The position numbers were made by a program, and so were the translations under genes. The notes beneath the pieces are model-generated. The model searched no databases. It saw only the letters and a list, made by a program, of their open reading frames with translations, and was not told the DNA's origin. A stretch of 64,000 nt of DNA from positions 6,984,428-7,048,427 of the forward strand of contig NC_088647.1 in NCBI RefSeq assembly GCF_964019385.1, written 5' to 3'. Shown here piece by piece: positions 23,642-34,118 of the stretch; the first letter of the stretch is position 1, and the number at the start of each line of letters is the position of its first letter. This DNA comes from Sycon ciliatum (Eukaryota; Porifera; Calcarea; Leucosolenida; Sycettidae).

Positions 23642-23834
23642 TAACTGTATAATATTATGGGACTTGAGGTATACGCACACTTTGCCAATAAGGACACTTT
23701 TCTGGCGCCCCGCCGAGTGTCGTTATATGTAAAGCTGACTGTACAACAATGACATTGGCAGCAGCAGGAGCTGCAAGGCCGGACTTCACTGCCATGCGCT
23801 GTACTGGCGCGTCAGCTCCACGGATATGATCAGG

Positions 23835-24087
23835 CACACTCATACCTCGTTTATCCGGGCGGTTCGGGACCGGGCACTGCCCTTTTTAAAACTTTGAAAT
23901 GTCAGTAACTCCGAATCACATAATTATATTTTAATCGGGAAAGTCCATGGATATGGCATATGATGTCACTATTTCCACAAAAAAGTGACGAAAGAGTAGT
24001 AATATTTCCACTGAAACTCGCTCAAAGGGTGCCGGGTAGACCGAAGTGCCGGTAACTTCGGGGTCCGGATAACCGAGGTAAGCGTGT
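23835..24087. mobile_element. Tigger-like MITE next to exon 2 of gene A
   Basis: The ends of about 24 bp read ACACTCATACCTCGTTTATC (left) and ACACGCTTACCTCGGTTATC (right, reverse complement), each continuing CGG. The interior mirrors GGGACCGGGCACTGCC against GGTGCCGGGTAGACC less well. Confidence 0.7.
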
Positions 24088-24172
24088 AGTTCCGTCGTTG
24101 CACAGCGTGTTGTGTTGGTCTTGATTAGTTTCCAGCTCCGTGTTTCTGCTGTTTGCTGTGCTGTGGCTGCAG

Positions 24173-27100
24173 GCTGGCTTGAAGGACGAAGTTCCTCTTG
24201 CGCATCACCTGCTGGCAGTTTCCCTAGCGTACGATATGCTGTATGACAGCCTGCAAGAGACGGAACGGACAGCGATAGCCGACAGAATCCTGCAGGAGAC
24301 CACCCACCTAATGAAGCTCGCGAGCAAGAAGGCAGGCTGGAGTAGACAGTACGTGCACAATCACATGCCGACGGTGCTGACGGCGTTTCTGACGGGTGCG
24401 CTGGTCATACAGGACCATGCACCCGAGGCGTCGCGCCGACAGCAGGATATTGTCAACGTACTGATGCAGCGCAACGTGCAGCTCATGCGGCACATCACAG
24501 ACGGCTCATTCCACGAGGGCGTTCACTACAGCCTGTACACGTCGCGGTCTCTCATGCTCTACATCCACCTGATGAAGCGACACCAGGCCACTAGCTACTA
24601 CGACCACCCCTGGCTGCGCGAGTACCTGACGTTCCTCACGGCCACGACCCTGCCCGGGTATGCAGGTCCGTCCGGAACTGCAGACGCTAGCATTGACTAT
24701 CAGTATGGTCCTATTGCCCAGCTCTACTTCTTGGATAAATACGTACTGCGCACTGGAGAAGCTAACTGGCTGGCAAGGCGAATCCAAGAACGAATGGACA
24801 CTGGCAAAGCAGCCAGCAAGCCAACTGCCCTGATACAGATGATGCCGTTTGAGTTCCTTTTCTACGATCCGTCGGTCGGCGAGCGCGAGCCACAGCAGCT
24901 GCTCAAGTCACCGATGGTCACACTGCCCGACTGGGGCTTTGCGTCGTATGGTGGTGGCACCAGCATGGGACACACGTATTTGTCGCTCAAGTGCGGGCCG
25001 ATCTTTGGACGATCTCTCTACGACATCTCCAGAAATCTCACTCATCCACAGTTCCCGTTCCTGAACAAGCGCGGCATCTTCACGTCGTTCAACGCCGGTC
25101 ACGAGCATCCCGATCGCGGCGCGTTCGTGTTCTACCCGAACGGAAAGCCGTTCATTACGGAATCCTTCTACGCAGTGAAGAACTCCTACCTGGACAATGT
25201 GTGGTCGTTTGAGATTGCGCCGGGCAGAAGCAACGGTGACCGGCAGCACCAGTACGTGATGTGCGCCGGTGGTAATCTAGTCGGTCAGCTGGGAGCGTGC
25301 AAAGGCAAGTGGCTTGACTACCGGTATGGAGCGTCGCGGGATAGCACATCGAGCATCATCATGGCCGAGGAACGCGACGGCTTGGTGGTATTGATGAGCG
25401 ACAGTACAACTGCGTATCCACCCAGCCTCGGTGTGCTGAGGAACACTCGTACACTGCTGCTTCTGGACAGTGGCAATCTGCTTGTCATCGACTCCATTGT
25501 CTTGGGCGCTGATAGCATTGTGCAGGCTGGCAATGCCTTCTTCCACAACCTCTTCGAGGCGTTCCAGGTACATGCCAATACAGGATCAGTATTCGCCTCA
25601 CTCGGATCATGGGATGCTGCTCGAATGCAATGGTTTGTTGGACATGGTTACAAATCCACTGCAACAACTGGCAGTACGTACTTCCCTCAGTTCAAGGGAA
25701 AGCGAGGCACGGTCGAAGGTCACTATCTGAACGTGTCCATCCCGCTGATGGACGGGAGCAACACCGTCGCCTGGCTTATCCAGGCAGATAGGCGTGACGG
25801 CGACACGGTGGAGTTTGTTCGTCAGTCCAAGCATGCTGTTGAGCTGGGATTGAGAGTCGGCGACGTGGCATATACAGCATCTGTTGTGACCAATCACACC
25901 TACTTATCTCATCGTTACAACTGGCATGGGTCTGGACTGCTTGTCCACGTCGTCAAGGATGGCATTCTGACAAGATTTGGTGGCAGAGAGTTTGCGTCTA
26001 CGTACACATCATCATCAGGAAATGACACGCCCGATCTTGACTTGCCACTGCATATGATAAGCAAACCGCGGGAAACGGAAATACAAGTGTGCTACATAAT
26101 GCTCTACTTTGCCATGCTGGTCGGTCTGTTCATGGTTCCTGTGAGCGGCTGCGCTTTCAGGCGCACTCTCTCCTTGCAGCAATGTCCTGTGAAGGCCATT
26201 GTGCTGAGCTGGGTTATACTGCTCTGCTTGGTCTTCGCCACAATAAATCCATCGTGTGACGGAAACAATCATGATCTGGCAGCGGCTGCTGTGAACCGAG
26301 AAAATCCCCGCGATGGTGTGCAGTCAACATTGTTCAGCCCAGCTTCCACAAGTAGTACAAGCACTGTGCAAGGCAGCACGGAAAGTGGCCGGCCGCAAGT
26401 GCTTCTGACGGGACTCTTCCCGGGTGCGGCTGCCCGCAACGCCGTGCAGCGCATGTTCCGCAAGTCACCGGACGTCGTGCTGAAATCTCTGTCGTTGAAG
26501 CCTGGCAGCGAGTCGTCGTGCAGCACTCTCGTGTCATATCCTCAATCCTGGTACTGGCCTAATGGAACAGCCTGCTCTGGACAACCCGCTGCCAAGTCGG
26601 CTTTCATAGAGTTTTTCAAGTCTGCCCATTCGTGTATGTTTGGAGCCGAGGGACAATCAACGTTGGCTGATGACCCCACAGCATTGGTTATTGCTGTAGA
26701 CTACAAAGGTGTGTGGATGCCCAAGCTGGACTGGTTTCTTGGAGTGGATGAGTCTAGGCTGGCCATCATAGTTGTTGACGACCCTGTACGTTGGGTTGCT
26801 AATGTTCTTAAAACGAAACATTTGGAGACGGAGCATGGAGCGCCGCTGTACCTTGATCATCTGAAAGAGCTCGTTACTGCCCCGGCGCTGCAATGCTCTG
26901 CTGAGGCAATGCTAGGGGCATGCTACAAGACGCACACTATGTGGACTAACCTCCTAACGATAGAGTTAAGCAGGCCATCGGCTAGCAAGACAGCGCGGCA
27001 CAAACTGCTCGCCACCTACTGGGCGGCCTATATGAGCACCGTTCTCTGCCTTGCCAAGCGGTGGGGTCCACGGCGAGTGCAGGTGCTGCCGCTGCACACA

Positions 27101-27340
27101 TTCGCGCTCACCGCCGGACGCGACGCAGCGCGTCTGTATCGCCTCCTGCGCCTGCCGCACCGACCGAATGTACAGAACGACCTTAACCTCATGACGCGCA
27201 GTGGTCTTGCGCAGTTTCAGAAGACCATGTCCTACCTGACAGGAAAGTCTGCTGGCAGCACATTGCGTCTGTCAATGCGTCATGATATCGAAACAATATG
27301 CAGTAGTGTCCTGCAAGAGCTCCAACAGTATACAGTATAG
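24173..27340 (+). CDS. Dermatan-sulfate epimerase-like gene A, exon 2 of 2 (epimerase, two membrane segments, sulfotransferase-like domain)
   Basis: Family member of DSE/DSEL, which convert glucuronic to iduronic acid in chondroitin/dermatan sulfate in the ER-Golgi. Residue numbers are for the joined protein. The catalytic His of YVHNHMP is at 212 (human DSE H205), the Tyr of EGVHY at 267 (Y261), and NAGHEHPD gives His 458 and His 460 (H450, H452). The conserved Glu of FITESFY is 478 (E470). Thus the catalytic set and metal site look complete. Two membrane segments follow (about 788-811 and 826-846), then a sulfotransferase-like domain (about 888 to the end), as in DSEL. Its 3' phosphate-binding motif reads VVDDPVRWV where active enzymes have RDPR, and the 5' loop (GLFPGAAARN) lacks the usual Lys/Arg-Ser-Gly-Thr, so sulfotransfer is doubtful. 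The acceptor is GGCTGCAG/GCTGGC, phase 0. Likely an active epimerase. Confidence 0.9.
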   Translation, partial: AGLKDEVPLAHHLLAVSLAYDMLYDSLQETERTAIADRILQETTHLMKLASKKAGWSRQYVHNHMPTVLTAFLTGALVIQDHAPEASRRQQDIVNVLMQRNVQLMRHITDGSFHEGVHYSLYTSRSLMLYIHLMKRHQATSYYDHPWLREYLTFLTATTLPGYAGPSGTADASIDYQYGPIAQLYFLDKYVLRTGEANWLARRIQERMDTGKAASKPTALIQMMPFEFLFYDPSVGEREPQQLLKSPMVTLPDWGFASYGGGTSMGHTYLSLKCGPIFGRSLYDISRNLTHPQFPFLNKRGIFTSFNAGHEHPDRGAFVFYPNGKPFITESFYAVKNSYLDNVWSFEIAPGRSNGDRQHQYVMCAGGNLVGQLGACKGKWLDYRYGASRDSTSSIIMAEERDGLVVLMSDSTTAYPPSLGVLRNTRTLLLLDSGNLLVIDSIVLGADSIVQAGNAFFHNLFEAFQVHANTGSVFASLGSWDAARMQWFVGHGYKSTATTGSTYFPQFKGKRGTVEGHYLNVSIPLMDGSNTVAWLIQADRRDGDTVEFVRQSKHAVELGLRVGDVAYTASVVTNHTYLSHRYNWHGSGLLVHVVKDGILTRFGGREFASTYTSSSGNDTPDLDLPLHMISKPRETEIQVCYIMLYFAMLVGLFMVPVSGCAFRRTLSLQQCPVKAIVLSWVILLCLVFATINPSCDGNNHDLAAAAVNRENPRDGVQSTLFSPASTSSTSTVQGSTESGRPQVLLTGLFPGAAARNAVQRMFRKSPDVVLKSLSLKPGSESSCSTLVSYPQSWYWPNGTACSGQPAAKSAFIEFFKSAHSCMFGAEGQSTLADDPTALVIAVDYKGVWMPKLDWFLGVDESRLAIIVVDDPVRWVANVLKTKHLETEHGAPLYLDHLKELVTAPALQCSAEAMLGACYKTHTMWTNLLTIELSRPSASKTARHKLLATYWAAYMSTVLCLAKRWGPRRVQVLPLHTFALTAGRDAARLYRLLRLPHRPNVQNDLNLMTRSGLAQFQKTMSYLTGKSAGSTLRLSMRHDIETICSSVLQELQQYTV

Positions 27341-28200
27341 TTTTCTCACTCGAATTAAGTAGTACTCGAGCTGCAGGCCGGACCAAGTTTATTTTTTATT
27401 TTTTAGGTGGATGAAATATATATGGCTTTCGTCGAAACTAGGAATCTGGCCCCTTACAGTTATAACAAAGTGCTTCATAAATCCATCATAGAAAGTATCC
27501 CCCCCCCCCCCCCGGCCCCTCCCTTCAATGAAAAGAAACACAAGCAACAACAAGACTGGTTGTCGCTTGAAGAACCCGAAGTTTGTGCTGAGTGTTGTAA
27601 CAGCTAATCTGGTTTGCTTTAGTATGATAGACTGGCTGTGTGCATAGAGTGCTTGTAGTTGACTGCAGCTGGAGGCAATGATGCATTATAGCCACATGCA
27701 GCCGACAGCCGATACCGTGTTTTTGGAAATTAGCACCGGTCTTTTGTTACCGCCTGTCTGAAATCAGTGCCACATCGTTTCAGGGCCCTTTGTGTGCATT
27801 GTTTTCAAATTGGGTGAAATTCTTTGGGACTAGAAAACTAGTGCTGGTAAATGAAATCCAGTCGTATCACACTCAAGTTTGCGCCTTGCATCATTTTGCA
27901 GTCCAGTGTTCGCAGGTGTATGGGTGTGTAGCGTCCGGCGTGTACGTTGACAGTGACGCGACTGGATTTCATTCAGTAGTACTGTAGTAGAAGTGTAAGC
28001 GTTTCGGCCAGTATCGCGGAAAATACGCTATCGCTAAGAGCGGGGCTGGTGCGGCCATGGCAGTATCGGTTCTTACCAACTCCAGCATTCATGAAATGTG
28101 AGTCTCACCCTCCTACACCGTTCTTCTTGTTCAGTGAGGATAACTGTGCTAACGTTAGCTGTACATCTGTTGCCAGGGAATTGTGTAGCTGGGGGTTACT
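27341..28200. other. Between gene A and the TTAA transposon
   Basis: A C run of about 15 lies at 27499-27514. A short inverted pair (ATGAAATCCAGTCG at 27851 against CGACTGGATTTCAT at 27959-27972) may mark a very small MITE. No gene is seen. Confidence 0.4.
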
Positions 28201-28500
28201 TTAAAGGGGAACTCCGGTCCAAAATCACCCCCATTTTTTATTGTGGAATCCATTAGAGTATGTCGTAAGTGGTAGAATGGCGAAAACCGGAAGCTTCTAC
28301 GACAAGGATAACATACCTAAATTACCAATTGCAATTTTCCATATTTGGCACGAGGGGGCCCCCTCCCACCCTGTGACGTAAAACGTTCTCAGCCCGGTCC
28401 ACTCAGATGAAATTTTCAAATAATTGAAGCAAGAATGAAAAGTCCTTGGCCATTGTTGAAGTGCTTGTTGTTCTGTGCCATGCCCGATTTATTGTCACGA

Positions 28501-28883
28501 CTCGCTGCTGCGTCTCTGGATGCAAAAATGTCACGAAGAAAGAGGCGCCTGCGGGCTGTCGTAGCATGGCTTTCCTCTGGCTGACGCGAACCTGACGACA
28601 GCTTGGCTATGGAGAGTATGTTGGAAGGATTTTTCTCCGACGAAAAATAATCGTGTCTGCACTGAGCATTTCACTGAGATGTGCTATGAAAGAGATTTCC
28701 AACAAGAGTTTGCACAACGCATTGGTGGCTATAAGCAGAAGCAGCAGCGACGCTTGAAGCCAGGGTCTCTGCCATCCTGAAACTTGGCGGTGCATGTCAT
28801 ACTAATAGTTAGTAGCTCCTCTACCTCTGCTGCCAGCAAAAGCAGACCATCTTCGATTTACTTCCAGGAACGTGAGCACGATG
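28501..28883 (+). pseudogene. THAP-domain N-terminus of the transposase
   Basis: CCVSGCKNVTKK gives the first Cys pair of a THAP finger. In the next frame HGFPLADANLTTAWLWRVCW, then PTKNNRVCTEHFTEMCYE and RRLKPGSLPS complete it: the CxxH pair (CTEH), the FP, the invariant Trp and a variant of the terminal AVP motif. THAP is a sequence-specific DNA-binding finger used by P, Kolobok and related transposases. One frame change with an intervening stop separates the two parts near 28550. A GAG/GTAAGT donor at 28884 suggests an intron follows. Confidence 0.7.
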
Positions 28884-29104
28884 AGGTAAGTGAACGGCAT
28901 GATTTTGTGCCGTCCAGAACGTAGCTCTAAACGACTACAGTCCTACTCAAAGTCCTCTACTCAAAATCCTAGTCAGTGAAGTCGAGAATTGATGTAATGT
29001 ACATGGAACGTTATCATGTGTGTTATTTCGGTTCTCTTTATCTGTAAGTTTCCATTGCGTTACTTTCCGGTTGCAGCTACACTGCCACAAATACAAGGTA
29101 CAGT

Positions 29105-29530
29105 ATGATTTGTAGTCTGGAAAATTTCCATGCTGTCATACTGAAGTGGGCACCAAAACGTGTCCACTTTTCGTACAATGGCATGAGAGCACGGGTACAG
29201 TCGGCATGTCTGTCCCACAATGCCAATATAGGGAGAGCGCACGCCAAAACCAAGGAGGGTGTGCTCAGGTACAGGCTGGAATACACCAAGAGCACAAAGT
29301 GGCCAAGAAGCTGCACGACAATGTCCTGCAACTTCTTGAAGGACCTGTTGAACGATGTGCATACAACCATTCTCGGCATTCGCAACGGCACCGGCACAAC
29401 CCCATGCTCCCGAACACAGTACAGTCTTGTGCCATTGTATCTGTCAACTTTACCAGATTGTTCGTGCAGCTGCATTGGTGCAAAGCATGCGCCCACCCGA
29501 AAACACAAATATTGCCCGAGTCAAGAATAG
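29105..29530 (+). CDS. Transposase-like exon of the TTAA transposon
   Basis: The frame includes WAPKRVHFSYNGMRARVQSA, LSHNANIGRAHAKTKEGVLR and FLKDLLNDV. These resemble the central part of THAP-linked transposases common in invertebrate genomes (from memory of the family pattern, not a search). No intact DDE triad can be shown in this window. A second stretch of short frames continues to about 29830. Confidence 0.45.
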   Translation: MICSLENFHAVILKWAPKRVHFSYNGMRARVQSACLSHNANIGRAHAKTKEGVLRYRLEYTKSTKWPRSCTTMSCNFLKDLLNDVHTTILGIRNGTGTTPCSRTQYSLVPLYLSTLPDCSCSCIGAKHAPTRKHKYCPSQE

Positions 29531-30206
29531 TTATAAATCGTGTCTGTCAACTGTTTTCTACATTCTGCATGCACATGTACCAATGATTATGTGAACGTCA
29601 ACCAGGCCAAGAAGCATTATCATCATCATCATCATCATGTCCAACTGCTTCCTCAAAGCCCCAGTGCGCATCTGCATTGGCTTCTGGTACAGCTGCTTTA
29701 TCTTCGATACCACGCAAGACGGTATCACACGCCGCTGCTTGCGTCCAAAGTATCCATGGGTGAACCATGTGTATTGTCTATACGCCACATGTCTCCAAAT
29801 CCTGCACAAAACAGTTGGAGAGATGTAGATACACATACCACGAGTGTCTTCATGATTGTGTAAAAGTAAATAGTTTCAGTGTAAATAGTTTCGGATTCGA
29901 GTTAATATTTCTATGGGCTACTAATACTATACTAAAGACACTTTGGCCTTTTTTCAAATTTACATCACTTTTACACACAGTTGAAACACTTACAGTGCTA
30001 GGAATAGTATGAATGAAAGACATCGTTGTACCAGTATAATTATATTGGCATGGGTGCAATAGAACTTCATGATTGTGTGATGGAAGTTGGTGAATTTGAA
30101 TACTGTACACAAAATCATTGCACAACACTTCCCATCTACTTTGTACCGGTACATGAAACATGGAAAGAAAGGAAATAATGAAACCGATTCAGTGAATCCT
30201 CACCTG

Positions 30207-30440
30207 TTTGACCACGGTCCACACCTTGCCCGAAATTCTTCGAAGGAAAGCAATGCCACCTCGAGCACTGATTTTTGCAGGCAAACAACAGCAAACTCTG
30301 AGTGCTGCGTGACGCACTGCAGCCCTTCCTGCTCGCCGCGTTTACTGAAAGCTGCAGGAACCTCCCAGCAACAAGTCGACTCGACCTCGCTCCACATCAT
30401 GCTACATTGTCCGCAACGGCATCAAGCAGTGCTTCTCACG
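30207..30440 (-). CDS. P2X7-C-terminal-like (P2RX7_C) zinc-binding domain inside the transposon
   Basis: On the minus strand, CRCGQCSMMWSEVESTCCWE is followed by LQCVTQHSEFAVVCLQKSVL. This matches the Cys pattern of the P2X7 receptor intracellular 'ballast' domain (CxCGxC, then a CC pair, then CxT...F...L...VL). The frame ends at a stop near 30207. An in-frame stop lies just upstream of the first Cys, so the domain may begin after a splice site or be broken. Upstream on the same strand, 30725-30468 encodes an acidic leader ending PRPFRFEPKR, which could be its first exon. No ion-channel segment is present. Role in the element is unknown. Confidence 0.6.
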
Positions 30441-30916
30441 CGAGCACTTGCAACCAAAGCGTTCTCTTCACGTTGTAGTCTCAGAAATATTACTTGTAGA
30501 CAGTTTCGCAGACGCTGATGCGCGCTTCGGCTCGAACCTAAAAGGCCTCGGTGTTGTTGAATCCGAAGTGGCGTCCACCTCCACACCTCCCGTGGTCTCC
30601 TCTTCCTCCAACATGATGATCGAATGAATACTAGTACAAGGGTTATTGATTGAAGAAAAAACAGTGAATACCTTTTTCAAAATTTCTGCAGGTCTACCAT
30701 TTGAATAAAAAAATTTGGAGGTCACTGAGAACGTTTTACGTCACAGAGTGGGCGGGGGCCCCCTCGTGCCAAATATGGAAAATTGCAATTGGTAATTTAG
30801 GTATGTTATCCTTGTCGTAGAAGCTTCCGGTTTTCGCCATTCTACCACTTACGACATACTCTAATGGATTCCGCAATAAAAAATGGGGGTGATTTTGGAC
30901 CGGAGTTCCCCTTTAA

Positions 30917-32308
30917 CCTTAAAATGAACCACCAGATATGATGCAGCATAGAGGTACTGATATCTCCTCCCATGACACTGAGATTGGGCACTCGGGGAAT
31001 TATCAAATATCAGCCCTGTAGCCAACCAGGACTGAGGCGTACCTCCCCTCAGCCTGCTCAGGGGCCAGGTATTCTTGTAGGTTATACTTTTTTAAATACA
31101 CGTATACATTATGATGTACTGCTACGGTATAGCCATACTTTACATGTGCACGCACTATGGTGCTAGTACTAGTACTGTACTACTACTACCGGTAGTAGTA
31201 CATTTTCTCCTTCAGTAGTATTATGCTAGTGCCTAGCAGTCATTGTAGCACCCGCAGCTGCCCCAACTACAATTCGCCTTACATTGTACATCATGTAGCT
31301 GGTCACGGGTGCTTCACCACAGTGCCAATCAGCTATCGCAAAGTCATACTCATAGTGCCTAGTGCCAGTAGTGGTAAGCTGCACGGCTCCATCACCGCAC
31401 TGGCGCTAACAATAACGTTATGGCCGAGAGCTAGAGTCGCACTATATAATTTTATTACTAACAATGATTACCGGCGGTATGTACATACTCACTCATTGAT
31501 ACCACTACCACACCAGTGACCCGGCGCGGTGTTGGCTGATGCCTGCACTGCTGTGATATGACGGCCATGAATTATCATGCAGCCTGCAGAGTGATGATGA
31601 ACAAGGAGCTCAATACTACTGGCCCCAGAAACTCCCCCAGTATTATAAGATAGTTCCTAACCTACCCTACAGTATTACAAATGCCCATGTCACGATAATA
31701 TCAAGAGGTAACTGGTTGGTTATCAATATTATGGTTATGGTGCTTTCTGTGCCATAGACACCTACCGATTGCCTTTATGAAGTCAGGAATAGTATCTTTC
31801 GCCTTGCAGTGAGCCCAGAACCGGGACTTCAACATAATCATTGAATCGCTTACTGGTAGATCTACATGATTGACAGATTGTAATGAAAACCGTGCCCAGG
31901 TCTCCTGGATCCTGTGGCAGTAGCGCGTGGGACCTGGTGAGGCTGACATCGACGGGAATGCAAGTGCAGCAAGATGTGTGTCCAGTTGAACCAGTGAACC
32001 CACGGGCCACGCCGCTTCCCCTTTGCATGCCGCCACGTACCGGTATACACGTTGACAAATTTTTCTTTACAACTCCACTGTTTACGCTGTGCTGCACCCT
32101 ACAAGGCTACAGTGGCCATGTTGGCGGCAGTACAGAAACGCTGCTGAACGCTGGTTATTAGATATCGGGATAAAAAAGCGATCATCCGCATTATGCGAAG
32201 TGAAACAGCGATAGGACTGGGAGCAGTTTGGTGGCTGGCACTTTGCCGAGACCATGGGTGTAGGTCTGTCGTGATTCCTTCACTTCCTCTTGCCTTGTTC
32301 AGTCTGTC
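30917..32308. other. Between the TTAA transposon and gene B
   Basis: No supported gene. Short direct repeats of TACTAGTAC-type occur near 31160-31230. The gene B promoter should lie at the right end, but no element is defined. Confidence 0.4.
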
Positions 32309-33010
32309 ATGCGCCTGTTGCATCTTGTCACGTTTGCGTTGACCGTCGCGCATTGCAGCAGCTGTCGCTGGTTGCCAGCTCCGCTGTTCCTCTGTTTGGG
32401 CCTTGTTCGTGATGTGAGCTCTAGTCTGGGAGATGAACGAGCAGTCTACCCTACAGAGGAGCGCCATGGCCGAGTACAATCCAGGGCGGATGGGAAGGCG
32501 ACCCCATTGGATAGCCCGCAGGCACAGGCCAACGACGTATCAAGAAAGAGATGGAGAAAAACGAGAAGACCCGTGCACGCAACGTACCCGAGACATGTTG
32601 CCGGAGGACCTGGATTACTGCACGAGAACGACACTCGAGCGCACGCTGTGCATAGCGCGAAGCAGGCGTGGCTGCTGAACCAAGCTAGGCAAGCAAGAGC
32701 GGATCATCCCATGCTGCTGTTTGGCAAGACCGACGTTGGAGAGCTTGCATTGCGTGCTGTATCGTCTAGCCAGGACTTGGTTGTTAGCATGAGCCGGGCT
32801 GTTCACCAGCTACTGGTCAGTGGATACCCGGCCGCAGGATTCAACAAATCCGCAGACAACTCGTATGGCAGTTCATCCCAGCATTGGGAGCACTTAGCTA
32901 ATAATCTCATCCTAACATCATTCATGGCTATGTTGAAGCCCCAGGAAAAGCCTGTGAGCAGCATGGCAGTGGAAGCGCTGACAAATCTGGAGGAGAGAAA
33001 ACATTGGATG
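32309..33010 (+). CDS. Dermatan-sulfate epimerase-like gene B, exon 1 of 2
   Basis: Encodes 234 residues: a hydrophobic leader (MRLLHLVTFALTVAHCSSC and a second hydrophobic run to about residue 33), a basic, poorly conserved linker of about 90 residues, then the family start motif DHPMLLFGKTDVGELALRA (near residue 130). It ends in phase 0 after HWM at a GTGAGT donor, matching genes A and C. The linker is longer than in A. See exon 2 for the missing catalytic residues. Confidence 0.8.
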
Positions 33011-33039
33011 GTGAGTCCGTGATGTTGTCACTCACTATC

Positions 33040-33230
33040 CAGTCTCTCCCTCCTTCCCTCTCTCCCTTCCTCCCCACCTTCCTACCTTCCTCCCTCCCTG
33101 CCTACCTCCCTCCCTCCCTGGCCTAGCTCCCTCCCTTCCTCCCTCCCTCCCTACCTCACGTCCTCCCTCCCTACCTCCGTCCTTCCCTCCGTCCCTCCCT
33201 TCCTTCTTTTCTCCCTCCCTCTCTTCCTAT
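33040..33230. repeat. Imperfect CCTCC/CCTTCC polypyrimidine tract
   Basis: Almost purine-free on this strand, with variable CTCC, CTTC and CTAC units. It may form triplex or slipped structures. Confidence 0.85.
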
Positions 33231-33310
33231 GGGTGTTCCTGCACCGTTTCTATGGAAGTGTATGCCCCTTCTCCACAGGTGTGCACCAAGAAGGACCCAC
33301 GGGTATGTGT

Positions 33311-33386
33311 GATCCCCAGTGGCATAATCAGTAGGTCACTGTCCCGGAAAGACAGGGGTTCTGGGTTCGAATCCTGCTAGTGGATC
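33311..33386 (+). repeat. tRNA-like sequence (tRNA pseudogene or SINE head)
   Basis: 76 bases fold roughly as a tRNA: acceptor stem with six of seven pairs, D stem, a perfect five-pair anticodon stem (CTGTC/GACAG), and a perfect B box GGTTCGAATCC. The anticodon loop CCGGAAA lacks U33 and would read GGA, but a tRNA-Ser needs a long variable arm, which is absent. The T stem has a mismatch, and two extra bases precede the acceptor 3' strand. A functional tRNA is therefore unlikely. Confidence 0.5.
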
Positions 33387-34118
33387 CTTCTTTTTGCAAC
33401 AGGTGTTCCTTCTATGCGTGTTTCTGCCCAGTTTCTATACAGGCAGGGTCCATGCACCATAGCCTAGGCATAGGCCTGTGATTGAGGTCACAGGTGGCTC
33501 ATCACAAAACATGGCCCAGATCAGCAAACATGATTTTAGTGGAAGTCAGCCCTACCCTCATGCCATTTGGAAACGGGCATCTTGGGAGCGAGACTCACAT
33601 CGCCAGGCTTACTTTCCAGCGGGCTTTTTTCTCACAGAATTCCACGAGTCCCTTCTCGCCACCTAAAAGGGCTATTGTTTGTCAAGTGAAATCCAGCTAC
33701 AGCATCACATGAACACTGTAGGTTGAGTCCGGGTTCAAGTGGCGGTGAACTGGAAATCCAGGCTATGATGAACTTTACTGGAAAGAACAGGATTGTCACT
33801 AAGGCTAACAAATGACAATGGCCTTTCATAACACGTTGGCACCTGCCCCCCCCCCCTCCCTCATTGCTTGATGAAATACTAAAAATAGAATGATGTGATG
33901 TGCTTGTAGTGTGAGGATGATGTCATGTGCTTGTAGTGCGAGGATATATATTTTAAGAGAATGGCATAAATCGGCTCAATCTAGACATGTGTTTAGGACA
34001 CAAAACAATAACACGTCTCGCTGAATACATGTCGGGATATCGAGCTGATAATTATACTTCAAGTTCAGGCTTTTTCAAAGCAGTCTAATACTGTTGTTTG
34101 ATATTGTTCTCGGTCCAG

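Larger units (their letters stand above)
22719..23741. mobile_element. pogo/Tigger-like MITE, copy 3, split by an insertion
   Basis: The left half (22719-22801) and right half (23644-23741) match the 2341 family. The left terminus is eroded, while the right reads GTCGTTATATGTAAAGCTGA before TG/TA. The halves are separated by a second element inserted at a TA. Confidence 0.8.
17440..24172 (+). other. Intron 1 of gene A, 6.7 kb, filled with mobile elements
   Basis: Donor GTAAGA, acceptor GTGGCTGCAG. In order it holds a pogo-like MITE, a nearly full-length LINE (minus strand), a LINE 3' relic (minus), a three-level nest of TIR elements and a Tigger-like MITE that ends only about 85 bases before exon 2. 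Confidence 0.8.
28205..30912 (+). mobile_element. THAP-bearing, TTAA-flanked DNA transposon (Kolobok-like), 2.7 kb
   Basis: Inverted repeats of about 188 bp start AGGGGAACTCCGGTCC and are flanked by TTAA on both sides (28201-28204, 30913-30916), a clean target duplication. Inside, the plus strand encodes a THAP-type zinc finger and a second transposase-like exon. The minus strand encodes a P2X7-C-terminal-like domain. TTAA targets combined with a THAP transposase are the features of the Kolobok superfamily. Arms are highly similar, so insertion is fairly recent, but the THAP reading frame is disrupted. Confidence 0.8.
33011..34118 (+). other. Intron 1 of gene B
   Basis: Donor GTGAGT, acceptor CGGTCCAG. 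It contains a polypyrimidine (CCTCC-rich) stretch at about 33040-33230, a tRNA-like sequence and a C run near 33846. Confidence 0.8.

Noticed and set aside
30207-30440. A host P2X receptor gene
   Set aside because: No channel domain or transmembrane segments; the frame lies wholly between the arms of the TTAA transposon.
33311-33386. Functional tRNA-Ser(GGA)
   Set aside because: Missing U33, no long variable arm, T-stem mismatch and two extra bases before the acceptor strand.
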